A stretch of DNA of 15,158 nucleotides from an uncultured Bacilli bacterium (GCA_947628075.1 CANQYF010000022.1:1-15158), one strand, 5' to 3'; numbered from the stretch's first letter, positions 5,690 through 13,502 are shown. Notes: generated by a model from the sequence alone, not told the origin. Numbers and translations: made by a program.

Positions 5690-6850
5690 TTAACTTGTTT
5701 TAATTATTTTTTTACCCATTAAACTGATTTCTAAATTTCTTTTAAAATAATCCCAAAAATTTGCTTTTTTAACATCATTAAATACAGTAATTCCAACCTT
5801 AGTTACTATTTCTCCTTCATTATCAATAATTTCAGCTGTTCCTACTTTATCCCCTTTTTTAATAGGAGCCGTTATTTTTTGAACATCAATTTTAATGGTA
5901 TAATTTTTACTCTTATCATTTATATTTAAAAGTTCCGTGGCATCGTCCATTAAAATAAGTTTAACACTTTCTTCTTTGCCTTTTTCTATTCTTGCCTCAC
6001 CAATAACTTTATCTTTGGCATAAATTGTTGATAATTTATATGTATTAAAACCATAATTTAACATTTTAACTGTATCACTCGTTCTATTATCAGATGAATC
6101 GGTTCCCATAACAACTCCCACTAAACGCATATTATTTTTCTTGGCAGTAGAAGTTAAACAATAACCTGCTGTTTGGGTAAATCCTGTTTTAAGACCATCA
6201 ACATCTTCATAAAATCTAACTAATTTATTAGTATTAACAAGCCAAGTACTAGACCCATCTGGTCTTTGTAAATAATCTTCATAAATACGCGTATAATCTA
6301 ATATTTCAGGATGGTTTTTTACTAAATATGTTCCCATTAAAGCCATATCCCGAGCTGTACTATAGTGATTTTCAGCATCAAGACCATGTGGATTCACAAA
6401 ATTAGTATTTGTACAACCAATTTCTTTACATTTGTTATTCATCATTTGTACGAAATTTTCCTCTGTGCCACCAATTTTTTCACTCATTGCCACAACAGCA
6501 TCATTCGCACTAGCGATTGCAATTGATTTTATTAATTCTTTTACTTTGTAAACTTCACCAGCATTTAAATATACTTGGCTTCCACCCATTCCTGACGCAT
6601 TTTCAGATATCACTACTTTATCATCTAAAGTTAAACTGCCATTATCTATCGCTTCCATAATGAGAATCATACTCATAATTTTAGTCATACTTGCTGGGGC
6701 TTTTTTGATATCTGCATCTTTTTCATAGAGTACTTTTCCAGTAGACATTTCCATTAGAATAGCCGATTCACTATATTCCGTAATATCTACCGCTAAAACA
6801 TTACTCATAAATAAAAAGAAAAAACTAAATAATATTATTATCTTTTTCAT
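5690..6850 (-). CDS. dacF: D-alanyl-D-alanine carboxypeptidase, DacF-like (class A low-molecular-weight PBP)
   Basis: A 386-residue secreted penicillin-binding protein that trims the terminal D-Ala of peptidoglycan stem peptides. It has a signal peptide (residues 1-20, ending NVLA) and the three serine-peptidase S11 motifs: SMTK at 54-57 with nucleophile Ser54, SAN at 114-116, and KTG at 221-223. A PBP5-like C-terminal domain follows (about 275-365), then a short basic amphipathic tail typical of membrane-anchored members. Length and position match Bacillus dacF, which lies just upstream of spoIIAA and shapes the spore cortex; here an LCP gene is inserted between them. I found no sigma-F/G promoter before it, only a vegetative-type TATAAT, so it might instead serve vegetative cells (DacA-like). 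The ribosome site is GAGGTG. Confidence 0.92.
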   Translation of the reverse strand: MKKIIILFSFFFLFMSNVLAVDITEYSESAILMEMSTGKVLYEKDADIKKAPASMTKIMSMILIMEAIDNGSLTLDDKVVISENASGMGGSQVYLNAGEVYKVKELIKSIAIASANDAVVAMSEKIGGTEENFVQMMNNKCKEIGCTNTNFVNPHGLDAENHYSTARDMALMGTYLVKNHPEILDYTRIYEDYLQRPDGSSTWLVNTNKLVRFYEDVDGLKTGFTQTAGYCLTSTAKKNNMRLVGVVMGTDSSDNRTSDTVKMLNYGFNTYKLSTIYAKDKVIGEARIEKGKEESVKLILMDDATELLNINDKSKNYTIKIDVQKITAPIKKGDKVGTAEIIDNEGEIVTKVGITVFNDVKKANFWDYFKRNLEISLMGKKIIKTS

Positions 6851-6891
6851 TTAACACCTCTACTAATCTTTATGCTAAATTTTTTAGAATA

Positions 6892-6897
6892 ATTATA
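6892..6897 (-). promoter_or_regulatory. Candidate -10 box for dacF
   Basis: A perfect TATAAT on the minus strand, 41 bp before the start codon. The surrounding sequence is almost pure A/T and no convincing -35 is present, so this is a weak call. Confidence 0.3.
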
Positions 6898-6919
6898 TTT
6901 AGTTTAATTTTAATTAAGT

Positions 6920-7402
6920 TTAAATTTTTTTTATATTTGAATACATTCTTGCATGATAACCAAATTTATCATAAAATTTAATCGCATTTTCATTATAAGC
7001 AAATACATCAACCAAAATATATTCACAACCTACAGATTCAAAATAATCTTCCATTGTTTTCATAAGCATATGGCCTATACCTTTACTTCTTACATTTTTA
7101 GAAACAATTAACTCTGTTATTTTTCCTCTTTTTGGGCATTTATAATCTAAGTAATCATATTCATCATATGGAAATATACAGCCCATAATTAGCCCTAATG
7201 CTTTATCATTCTCAACTGCTATATAACATTTACCATTATTATTTTTAACTTCGTCTAAATCTTTAATTGCCATTTTTTCTCTATATTCCGGATGAACTTG
7301 GTCAAGCTCATCTTTATCAATTGATACAATATATTCTTCAAGTTCCACTAATAAATCTTTAACATCTTCTAGATATTTATCTTCATATTCAATTATTTTC
7401 AT
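6920..7402 (-). CDS. GNAT family N-acetyltransferase
   Basis: A 160-residue single-domain GCN5-related acetyltransferase. The acetyl-CoA binding motif A is clear near residues 100-115 (ELIVSKNVRSKGIG followed by HMLM), and the C-terminal motif B has NENAIKFYDKFGY, both typical of the fold. The substrate cannot be predicted; it could be a small molecule or a protein N terminus. The start has a strong AGAGGAG, and the gene lies 29 nt after the HAD phosphatase gene on the same strand, so it is probably the last gene of the xfp-HAD-GNAT unit. Confidence 0.9.
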   Translation of the reverse strand: MKIIEYEDKYLEDVKDLLVELEEYIVSIDKDELDQVHPEYREKMAIKDLDEVKNNNGKCYIAVENDKALGLIMGCIFPYDEYDYLDYKCPKRGKITELIVSKNVRSKGIGHMLMKTMEDYFESVGCEYILVDVFAYNENAIKFYDKFGYHARMYSNIKKI

Positions 7403-7431
7403 CTATTTACTCCTCTATAGTTTTTCTATTT

Positions 7432-7998
7432 CTATAAATCTTGAAATGGAGTTAGTTTATTTCCCTCAACTAAATAAGCATTTTTAGCAAGCTTAAACAT
7501 AGGAATATCACTTAAAGAATCAGAATAAGCATTTAAAACTTTACTACCAGAAAATAGTTCATTAAATCTTTTAACTTTCTCTTCACCCTTACAATTAGAA
7601 CCAATAATTTTTCCTTTTTTAATATCATACTTGGTTGCAATAATATTTTTAATTCCTAAACTTTGACAAAAAGGAACAATTAAAAAGTCAAAAGAAGCTG
7701 ATATTATTACATCATCATCTTTTTTATTTTCCAAATAAAATTTTTTTATATTTTTAGTTTCTTTTAAAATAAATTTATTAATTTCTTCTTCTAAATTATC
7801 TATATTTTTTACATAACTAAATAATTCACTTTTAATAAATCCAAGATTACTTTTTTTAAAAATATATTTAATCATTTCTTTACTAGCTTTTAAACTTGCT
7901 TTCGTAACTAATAATGGATGATGACAAAATGAATACTTATAAAATTTAACAGAAGAATCACCATTAAAAATAGTTTTATCAAAATCATATATATTCAT
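7432..7998 (-). CDS. HAD-superfamily phosphatase (subfamily IB, SerB-like)
   Basis: A 188-residue cytoplasmic HAD hydrolase. Motif I is YDFDKTI at the very N terminus (nucleophile Asp5, general acid Asp7). A helical cap follows at about 15-80, then motif II with Ser in IISASFD, motif III Lys near GEEKVKRF, and motif IV YSDSLSDIPM. This layout matches the HAD-IB group, whose members hydrolyse phosphoserine, phospholipid head groups or similar; the substrate is not predictable here. Its ATG directly follows the TAA of xfp, with a G-rich ribosome site (GGGGGAT) in the xfp 3' end, so translation is coupled to the phosphoketolase. Confidence 0.88.
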   Translation of the reverse strand: MNIYDFDKTIFNGDSSVKFYKYSFCHHPLLVTKASLKASKEMIKYIFKKSNLGFIKSELFSYVKNIDNLEEEINKFILKETKNIKKFYLENKKDDDVIISASFDFLIVPFCQSLGIKNIIATKYDIKKGKIIGSNCKGEEKVKRFNELFSGSKVLNAYSDSLSDIPMFKLAKNAYLVEGNKLTPFQDL

Positions 7999-10335
7999 TT
8001 AATCCCCCAAAGTCCAATTTCGAATCTCTTCTAAATCTATGCCATTTTCTTTTATATATTCTCGATGTTCTTTTAATTTCTTTTGCATTAAATTTCTAGT
8101 CATTCTGACTTCTTCTGTTTCTTCTACATAATTTAAAGTATCTAAAACTAAATTATATCTATCAATTTTATTTCTAACGCGCATATCAAATGGAGTTGTA
8201 ATAGTTCCCTCTTCCATATAACCATGAACATGGATATTTCTATTTTCTCTTTTATAAACTAGTTCATGAATTAGATTAGGATAGCCATGAAAAGCAAATA
8301 TTATTGGTTTATCTTTCGTAAATAATTTATCATAGTCTTTATCATTTAAGCCATGAGGATGTTTTTCATTACTTTGTAAACGCATTAAATCAATTATATT
8401 AATAACTCTGGTTTTAATTTTTGGACAATATTCTTTCAATATTTGAGAGGCAGCGACTACTTCTAAAGTGGGTGTATCACCACAACAAGCTAAAATTACA
8501 TCTGGATTTTTTGGTTTATTAGAGGCCCATTCCCATATGCCTAAACCTGCCTCACAGTGAGCTTTCGCTTCATCCATACTTAACCATTGAAGACTCGGAT
8601 GTTTACTTGCTACGACAACATTTATGTAATTTTTGGTTTGAATAATATGATTAAATGTTGAAATTAATGTATTAGCATCTACTGGAAAATACATTCTAAC
8701 CGTATCAGCTTTTTTAGTAGCTAAATGATTTAAAAAGCCGGGATCTTGATGCGTATAACCATTATGATCTTGTTGCCAAGTATGACTTGTTAAAATATAA
8801 TTTAAGGATGCAATAGGAGCACGCCATGGAAGTTCTTTAGCCATTTTTAACCATTTAGCATGTTGACTAGCCATCGAATCAATTATACGTATAAAAGCTT
8901 CATAACTATGGAAAATACCATGTCTTCCAGTTAATAAATATCCTTCTAATAAACCTTCACACATATGTTCAGATAAATAACTATCAATGACCGCACCATC
9001 TTCAGCTAAATATTCATCATTATTTTTAATTTCTGCATTAAATTTTCTATTTGTAACTTCAAATATTTTATTTAAACGATTGGAAAGAGCTTCATCAGGG
9101 CCAAAAATTTTAAAATTATTTTTATTAAGTTTAATTATATCTTTAATAAAATCACCTAAAACTCGCATATCTTCGGCTTTAGTAACTCCCCTTGTAATAT
9201 TAATACGATAATTATTAAAGTCAGGAACTTTTATTGTTTTTAATAGTAAGCCCCCATTAGCTATTAAATTGGCACTCATTCTATTTATTCCCTTAGGAGC
9301 AATAGCGGTTATTTCTTTCCTTATTTTCCCTTTTTCGTCAAATAATTCTTCAGGATGATAACTTAAAAGCCAATCTTTTAATATTGCTAAATCAGAATCT
9401 TTTGCAAAAGGTAGGGGCACTTGATGGGATCTAAATGTACCTTCAATTTCCAATTTTTCATATATTTTAGGCCCAGTCCATCCTTTTTTAGATATAAATA
9501 TAATCATGGGATACATTGGTCTTTTAAAATGCTTTTGTTTTTTCGCATCCTCTTTAATTTTTTGAATCTTTTGGATTGCCTCATCAAGAGCACTCGCCAT
9601 TATACTATGATAATCTTCTTTATCTACTACATTAACCACAATGGGATCCCAGCCACAACCTTTAAAGAAATTTATTCTTTCTTCATCACTTATTCTTGCC
9701 ATAATAGTGGGATTAGATATCTTATAACCATTAAGATGAAGAATTGGTAAAACAATTCCATCTTTCTTAGGATTAATAATTTTATTACCATGCCAAGAAG
9801 TTGCTAAAGCGCCAGTTTCGGCTTCACCGTCACCAATAACGCAAGCAGCGATTAAAGAAGGATTATCTAAAACTGCTCCAAAAGCATGGGCAAGACTATA
9901 TCCAAGTTCGCCACCTTCATTTATAGATCCTGGCACTTCCGGTGCTACATGACTAGATGTCCCATAAGGAAAAGAAAAGTTTTTGAAAAATTTTTGTAAA
10001 CCTTTTTCATCTTTAGTTATATTAGGATAAACTTCACTATATGTTCCTTCTATATAAGTATTAGCCATAATTGCTTCGCCACTATGACCTGGCCCCGCAA
10101 TGTAAATCATATTAAGTTTATATTTATTAATTACTCTATTAAGATGTAAATAAATAAAATTTTGACCAGGAGCACTTCCCCAATGCCCAATAATACGTGG
10201 TTTTACTTGGTCACGAGTAAATTCTTGTTTTAATAAAGGATTATCTTTTAAATAAAGCATCCCTACTGAAAGATAATTTGCAGTTCGAAAATATTTATCT
10301 AATATATCAATTTCTTCTTTTTTTAGCTTTTCCAT
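7999..10335 (-). CDS. xfp: Xylulose-5-phosphate/fructose-6-phosphate phosphoketolase
   Basis: A 778-residue thiamine-diphosphate enzyme that splits xylulose-5-P (and often fructose-6-P) with phosphate to acetyl phosphate and glyceraldehyde-3-P (or erythrose-4-P). It is full length for the family (about 790-830). Hallmarks include GHWGSAPGQN near 51-60, GPGHSGEA, GGELGYSLAHAFGA, the ThDP/Mg motif GDGEAETG at 168-175 with HLNGYKI after it, and SHTWQQDHNGYTHQDPG in the second half. An ATG at 10350 is in frame, but the start at 10335 is chosen: AGGTGA stands 4 nt before it, and the sigma-A promoter would start transcription at about 10349, excluding the upstream ATG. It is the first gene of a likely unit with the HAD and GNAT genes. 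It implies acetyl-P/ATP production by a phosphoketolase route. Confidence 0.96.
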   Translation of the reverse strand: MEKLKKEEIDILDKYFRTANYLSVGMLYLKDNPLLKQEFTRDQVKPRIIGHWGSAPGQNFIYLHLNRVINKYKLNMIYIAGPGHSGEAIMANTYIEGTYSEVYPNITKDEKGLQKFFKNFSFPYGTSSHVAPEVPGSINEGGELGYSLAHAFGAVLDNPSLIAACVIGDGEAETGALATSWHGNKIINPKKDGIVLPILHLNGYKISNPTIMARISDEERINFFKGCGWDPIVVNVVDKEDYHSIMASALDEAIQKIQKIKEDAKKQKHFKRPMYPMIIFISKKGWTGPKIYEKLEIEGTFRSHQVPLPFAKDSDLAILKDWLLSYHPEELFDEKGKIRKEITAIAPKGINRMSANLIANGGLLLKTIKVPDFNNYRINITRGVTKAEDMRVLGDFIKDIIKLNKNNFKIFGPDEALSNRLNKIFEVTNRKFNAEIKNNDEYLAEDGAVIDSYLSEHMCEGLLEGYLLTGRHGIFHSYEAFIRIIDSMASQHAKWLKMAKELPWRAPIASLNYILTSHTWQQDHNGYTHQDPGFLNHLATKKADTVRMYFPVDANTLISTFNHIIQTKNYINVVVASKHPSLQWLSMDEAKAHCEAGLGIWEWASNKPKNPDVILACCGDTPTLEVVAASQILKEYCPKIKTRVINIIDLMRLQSNEKHPHGLNDKDYDKLFTKDKPIIFAFHGYPNLIHELVYKRENRNIHVHGYMEEGTITTPFDMRVRNKIDRYNLVLDTLNYVEETEEVRMTRNLMQKKLKEHREYIKENGIDLEEIRNWTLGD

Positions 10336-10339
10336 ATTA

Positions 10340-10345
10340 TCACCT
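10340..10345 (-). promoter_or_regulatory. Ribosome binding site fixing the xfp start
   Basis: AGGTGA on the minus strand ends 4 nt before the ATG at 10335, favouring this start over the in-frame ATG at 10350. Confidence 0.7.
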
Positions 10346-10354
10346 ATCATCTAT

Positions 10355-10383
10355 ATTATATAAAATATTTTTATATTAAACAA
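10355..10383 (-). promoter_or_regulatory. Sigma-A promoter of xfp
   Basis: On the minus strand TTGTTT (10378-10383) and TATAAT (10355-10360) are separated by exactly 17 bp. Predicted transcription start is about 10349. It lies just below the cotZ terminator, so xfp is expressed independently of the coat gene. Confidence 0.6.
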
Positions 10384-10390
10384 TTTTTTT

Positions 10391-10418
10391 CAAAAAAAAA
10401 CCATAACAAGTATGGTTT
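10391..10418 (-). terminator. Rho-independent terminator of the cotZ-like gene
   Basis: On the minus strand AAACCATA and TATGGTTT form an 8-bp stem with a 5-nt loop, followed by a long T-run. It lies 22 bp past the stop codon of the coat gene. Confidence 0.8.
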
Positions 10419-10440
10419 CATTTACACTTTGCATAATTTT

Positions 10441-10893
10441 TTAGCAAACGCAATCTACATAAGTATCTGATAAGCATCTTATACTACATAAGCAACTGCA
10501 ATCCATTGTGAAGAATGAGTTGGTAGCCATGTATGGATATAATGAGGTAGTATCTGTATTTTCAGCAAGGACACGGAATGTACAACAATTGCCTTCAATT
10601 TTCTCTACTCTAAATACTGTTGAACATGTTGCTCCAAGAGGTTGACCACTACAATTAGTAGTTACATCTTTGCTAATTGGCATGCTCCATGGTGTTCCAT
10701 TTCCACAGCAAGTATAAAGCATTACTGGTCTTGTGTTACATACAAGACAATTGCTACCTCCACCAAGCATTGGTCTATCACATGTGTCTAAACAATTATC
10801 TGGACATGCGTTTTCTTGTAATACTAAAATAATACTTAAGATTTCATTAATACAATTTCCAGAATTATTTGAGTTTGAATTATTATTATTCAT
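10441..10893 (-). CDS. cotZ: Spore coat/exosporium protein of the CotY/CotZ (ExsY) family
   Basis: A 150-residue cysteine-rich protein with 18 Cys. After a low-complexity Asn/Ser leader (residues 1-12) it shows the CotY/CotZ pattern: C..EIL.IIL..Q near residues 14-27, STVFRVEKI followed by a CC pair and FRVL in the middle, then FFTMDCSCLCSIRCL and a VDCVC end. In Bacillus these proteins form the disulfide-linked crust or exosporium basal layer and self-assemble into ordered lattices. The length is typical. GGGTGAAAAG precedes the ATG. A sigma-K-type -10 element lies upstream and a strong terminator follows, so it is probably a single-gene unit expressed late in the mother cell. CotY versus CotZ cannot be separated from sequence alone; the symbol marks the family. 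Confidence 0.9.
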   Translation of the reverse strand: MNNNNSNSNNSGNCINEILSIILVLQENACPDNCLDTCDRPMLGGGSNCLVCNTRPVMLYTCCGNGTPWSMPISKDVTTNCSGQPLGATCSTVFRVEKIEGNCCTFRVLAENTDTTSLYPYMATNSFFTMDCSCLCSIRCLSDTYVDCVC

Positions 10894-10922
10894 CTTTTCA
10901 CCCTTTCATGTATTCTCATTAT

Positions 10923-10950
10923 TAATTTATGATTAAATTTAAAAATAGTG
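10923..10950 (-). promoter_or_regulatory. Sigma-K-type promoter of the cotZ-like gene
   Basis: CATAAATTA (10923-10931, minus strand) fits the sigma-K -10 consensus CATAnnnTA. CAC lies 16 bp upstream (10948-10950), close to the expected AC-containing -35, one base short of the usual spacing. The site is 30 bp before the ATG, a normal leader distance. Confidence 0.45.
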
Positions 10951-10998
10951 AGTATTATTAATAAATCTATTTCACTTTTAAATATTAAGATTTTATAG

Positions 10999-11004
10999 TA
11001 TAAT
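10999..11004 (+). promoter_or_regulatory. Candidate -10 box for the EIIB-like gene
   Basis: TATAAT on the plus strand, 18 bp before the TTG start. No strong -35 is present at 17 bp. The leader would be only about 12 nt but would keep the GGGTGA ribosome site. Confidence 0.4.
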
Positions 11005-11022
11005 TATATTGGGTGATTAAAT

Positions 11023-11340
11023 TTGAGTCCTGTACTCCAATATATTATTATTGCAATAGTAATATTAATTATATTAGCGGTAGCTTTAAAACTAACGAGA
11101 AAAGACTTTGCTATTAAAGAAAACAAATTAATAGGTTATTTGGGTGGCAAAGATAATATTATAAATGCTGAATGTAATTTAAGCAGATTTAAAGTTATTC
11201 TAAGAGATGTTAGTATAGTTAATAAAGATGCTATTCAAAAATTAGGTGCCAAAGGAATTGTTGAAATTGATAATCAATTAAAAATTATTTTTGATGCATC
11301 TGCTAAACAATTAAAAAAATATATTGACGAAATCGTTTAA
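11023..11340 (+). CDS. Membrane-anchored PTS EIIB-like protein lacking the aligned phospho-cysteine
   Basis: A 105-residue protein with one N-terminal membrane segment (about 5-24) and a cytoplasmic domain (about 33-105) resembling the EIIB domain of glucose-family PTS permeases: LGGKDNI at 40-46, then a conserved Arg55, KLGAKG and LKIIFD. EIIB normally carries phosphate on a Cys between GGK and that Arg. Counting without gaps against E. coli EIIB-Glc (11 residues in both), the phospho-Cys position is Asn52, and the only nearby Cys is Cys51, one residue earlier. So it may use a shifted cysteine, or it may not be a phosphocarrier. No EIIC or EIIA is nearby. The start is TTG with GGGTGA 6 nt upstream; it is divergent from the coat gene. 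A regulatory or sensory role is possible but unproven. Confidence 0.8.
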   Translation: MSPVLQYIIIAIVILIILAVALKLTRKDFAIKENKLIGYLGGKDNIINAECNLSRFKVILRDVSIVNKDAIQKLGAKGIVEIDNQLKIIFDASAKQLKKYIDEIV

Positions 11341-11349
11341 TATATTTTT

Positions 11350-11979
11350 TTATTCTATAATTTTTGAAATACTCTCTAAATCATTAATTCTTAAATTATT
11401 ATTTTCTTTGGTTAAAGTAAATTCACTTTCATTTTTTTGATAATCACAAGTGGGAGCTTTATTCAATAAACCTTCAAATTGATAATCATCACAATAATAA
11501 TTAATACATTTAAAATAGACATATTCATCATCATATTTTAAAATATTTACTTCACTACCAACATAACTATCATTATATTTAAACTTATTATCTAAAATAT
11601 AATAATTATTTTTATATTCAATTATTTTATTTTTAAGCATATATTTTTCTATTTCATCTTTTGTTAAAATAGCCTTAACTTCATTAAAATTTTGAATTTT
11701 TTTATAACCAGATTTATCTTCTATAGAATAAAAAACAATTCTATTATTACTATTTTTTTCTACTAATAAATTATTTGTATTACTTATTTTTACTGCTTCA
11801 AAAAAAAGATTACGTCCTTCATTTAAAACTAAACCATAAGAATACATATTAAATATTTTATTTATTTTTCTATCGACATTGTCAATTTTTCTATCTTTAC
11901 TATTATAAATCCATAAACCTATAATTGATATTATTAATAATATAAAAATTATAAGGGCTTTAATATCCTCTTTTTTCAT
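11350..11979 (-). CDS. Hypothetical membrane-anchored extracellular protein
   Basis: A 209-residue protein I do not recognise. It has a short charged N terminus (MKKEDIK), one membrane segment at about 8-25 without a clear signal-peptidase site, and a polar, Lys/Asn/Tyr-rich outer domain with several Tyr-rich strands (for example KNNYYILDNKF). Three Cys fall in the C-terminal half, two within NYYCDD and APTCDY. A single-pass protein with the domain outside the cell is the likeliest topology. AAGGAGT precedes the start at 12-nt spacing. It follows the 97-residue gene on the same strand with a 39-bp gap, so the two may be co-transcribed, and it converges with the EIIB-like gene (9 bp between stops). 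Confidence 0.75.
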   Translation of the reverse strand: MKKEDIKALIIFILLIISIIGLWIYNSKDRKIDNVDRKINKIFNMYSYGLVLNEGRNLFFEAVKISNTNNLLVEKNSNNRIVFYSIEDKSGYKKIQNFNEVKAILTKDEIEKYMLKNKIIEYKNNYYILDNKFKYNDSYVGSEVNILKYDDEYVYFKCINYYCDDYQFEGLLNKAPTCDYQKNESEFTLTKENNNLRINDLESISKIIE

Positions 11980-12018
11980 TTTTTAAGCTTACTCCTTATA
12001 ATTAATATACACTACTAA

Positions 12019-12315
12019 TTAGACTTTTTCAATATCTACAATATCAGTTATTTTTATTAATTCTCCATTTATAGTTACTAAATTAGTACTAGTTTTTCCT
12101 ACTATTTCTTTTTCGACGATTTTATCAGTTAATGTAATTTTACATTTACTTTTATAAACATGAGAACTAGATGCAAAAATATTATTTATCTTTTTTATTA
12201 TGGTTAAACTATCAGGTTTTTTATTTATTGAACGATCTTTACTATAAAATATTTCTTGCGTATTATTTAAATTCTCTCTTATTTTTCCTGGAGTTACTCT
12301 AGGCAAATCTTTCAT
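12019..12315 (-). CDS. Hypothetical 97-residue protein
   Basis: A small soluble protein of unknown family, basic overall, with no signal or membrane segment. Residues about 1-30 are polar; about 35-95 look like an alpha/beta domain (SLTIIKKINNIF helix, then strands KCKITLTD, KEIVGKT, LVTINGELIKI, ITDIVDIE). The C-terminal strand pattern suggests a small beta-barrel or regulatory domain, but no function is assigned. The reading frame extends upstream to an ATG at 12366, but AGGAGG at 12323-12328 lies 7 nt before the ATG at 12315 and fixes the start there. The gene is divergent from the SEDS gene. Confidence 0.75.
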   Translation of the reverse strand: MKDLPRVTPGKIRENLNNTQEIFYSKDRSINKKPDSLTIIKKINNIFASSSHVYKSKCKITLTDKIVEKEIVGKTSTNLVTINGELIKITDIVDIEKV

Positions 12316-12322
12316 AAAATTA

Positions 12323-12328
12323 CCTCCT
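12323..12328 (-). promoter_or_regulatory. Ribosome binding site fixing the start of the 97-residue gene
   Basis: A full AGGAGG on the minus strand, 7 nt before the ATG at 12315. The longer reading frame from 12366 would place this site inside the coding region. Confidence 0.75.
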
Positions 12329-12376
12329 ACCAATATTTTATGATAAATAACTAAATAAAGGACCATAATAAATAAT

Positions 12377-13480
12377 ATGAAGAAAATAATTAAGGAAAAT
12401 TTAATAATTTTTATTCCCTTAATAATTTTAATAATTATTAGTCTTTTTAATATGCATAATGCTAAATATATAAGTTTCGTTTATGAAAATGCTTTATTAA
12501 AGCAAAGTATTTGGTTTCTTTTAGGTTTTCTAATCATTTTTATTATGCAGAAATTAAATATTAAAAAAATTTTTAAATATTCTAAATACTTTTATCTTTT
12601 TACCCTTTTTCTTCTCGTATTAGTACTTATTATTGGTAATGATACAAATGGGGCTAAATGTTGGCTCAACTTATTTGGTTTTACTTTTCAACCAAGTGAA
12701 CTTGCTAAAATAACATTAACTCTTTATTTAATAGAAATTACTAGTAATACCAAAATTAAAACACTAAAAGATGAATTCTTAATTATTTTAAAACTTTTAA
12801 TTATAACTCTAATTCCCTCTATTTTAGTATTTTTAGAACCAGATACTGGTGCTATTATCAATTATTTAATTATCTTATTGATTGTTATTTTCTCTTTAAA
12901 TTTAAATAAATGGTGGTATATTATTGGATTTACTACTCTAGGAGTTTTTATTTTATTTTTCTTTTTAGCTTATTTTTTTGCTCAAGATTTATTAATAAAA
13001 GCTATCGGCACTTCTTTCTTTTATAGAATGGATAGACTAATTAACTTTGCCCACGGTAATAGTTATCAGTTAGAAAACGCTTTAATAACTATTGGCTCTT
13101 CTTCCTTTTTTGGTGTAGGATTTAATAAAATTTTACTTTATATTCCCGAAGCTCCAACTGATTTTTTCTTTGCATTTTCGATTGGTAATTATGGTATCTT
13201 TTCGGCAATTTTAATTCTTTTATGTTTTATTACTTTTAATTTTATTTTAATTTTTAAAACTCATAAACTTAAAAGTAAAAAATATCAAGTATTTGCATAT
13301 TCATATATAAGTATCTTACTATTTCATGAAATATATAATATTGGTATGAATCTAGGGCTACTCCCTATTATGGGTATTCCTCTTCCTTTTCTTTCTTATG
13401 GTGGCACTAGCACTTTAATTAATTTTCTATTTTTAGGTATTATTTTAAATTCATGGCAAAATAAAAAAAAGGAATGTTAG
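12377..13480 (+). CDS. SEDS-family peptidoglycan polymerase (FtsW/RodA/SpoVE-like)
   Basis: A 367-residue membrane protein with about ten membrane segments. SEDS proteins polymerise lipid II into glycan strands together with a class B PBP. Visible family blocks are NGAKCWLNL and FQPSELAKI near residues 92-113, EPDTGA in the middle, an AIGSGG-like stretch reading TIGSSSFFGVG, PTDFFFA with the likely catalytic Asp262, and the C-terminal GIPLPFLSYGGTS. The conserved GEE after FAxx is replaced by I-G-N at 269-271, which is unusual. Which paralogue it is (elongation RodA, division FtsW or cortex SpoVE) cannot be decided; no partner PBP gene is nearby. The start has only a distant AAAGGA, so expression may be weak. 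The TAG stop lies inside its terminator stem. Confidence 0.9.
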   Translation: MKKIIKENLIIFIPLIILIIISLFNMHNAKYISFVYENALLKQSIWFLLGFLIIFIMQKLNIKKIFKYSKYFYLFTLFLLVLVLIIGNDTNGAKCWLNLFGFTFQPSELAKITLTLYLIEITSNTKIKTLKDEFLIILKLLIITLIPSILVFLEPDTGAIINYLIILLIVIFSLNLNKWWYIIGFTTLGVFILFFFLAYFFAQDLLIKAIGTSFFYRMDRLINFAHGNSYQLENALITIGSSSFFGVGFNKILLYIPEAPTDFFFAFSIGNYGIFSAILILLCFITFNFILIFKTHKLKSKKYQVFAYSYISILLFHEIYNIGMNLGLLPIMGIPLPFLSYGGTSTLINFLFLGIILNSWQNKKKEC

Positions 13481-13502
13481 ATTTTTGTCTAACATTCTTT
13501 TT
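13462..13502. terminator. Bidirectional Rho-independent terminator
   Basis: GAATGTTAGA (13472-13481) and TCTAACATTC (13488-13497) form a perfect 10-bp stem with a 6-nt loop. T residues follow on the plus strand and an A-run precedes it, giving a T-run on the minus strand. It serves both the SEDS gene, whose stop is in the stem, and the convergent permease gene. Confidence 0.85.

Noticed and set aside
6898..6919. Terminator after the GNAT gene
   Set aside because: The AT-rich stretch has imperfect self-complementarity only; no stable stem with a U-run is visible.
11341..11349. Shared terminator between the convergent EIIB-like and hypothetical genes
   Set aside because: Only a T-run and a possible 4-bp hairpin (ACGA/TCGT) are present, too weak to call.
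12364..12370. A second CATAATA, as in the sigma-G -10, just before the SEDS gene
   Set aside because: It is only 6 nt from the ATG, and there is no GHATR -35 at 17-18 bp. In such AT-rich sequence this is probably chance.
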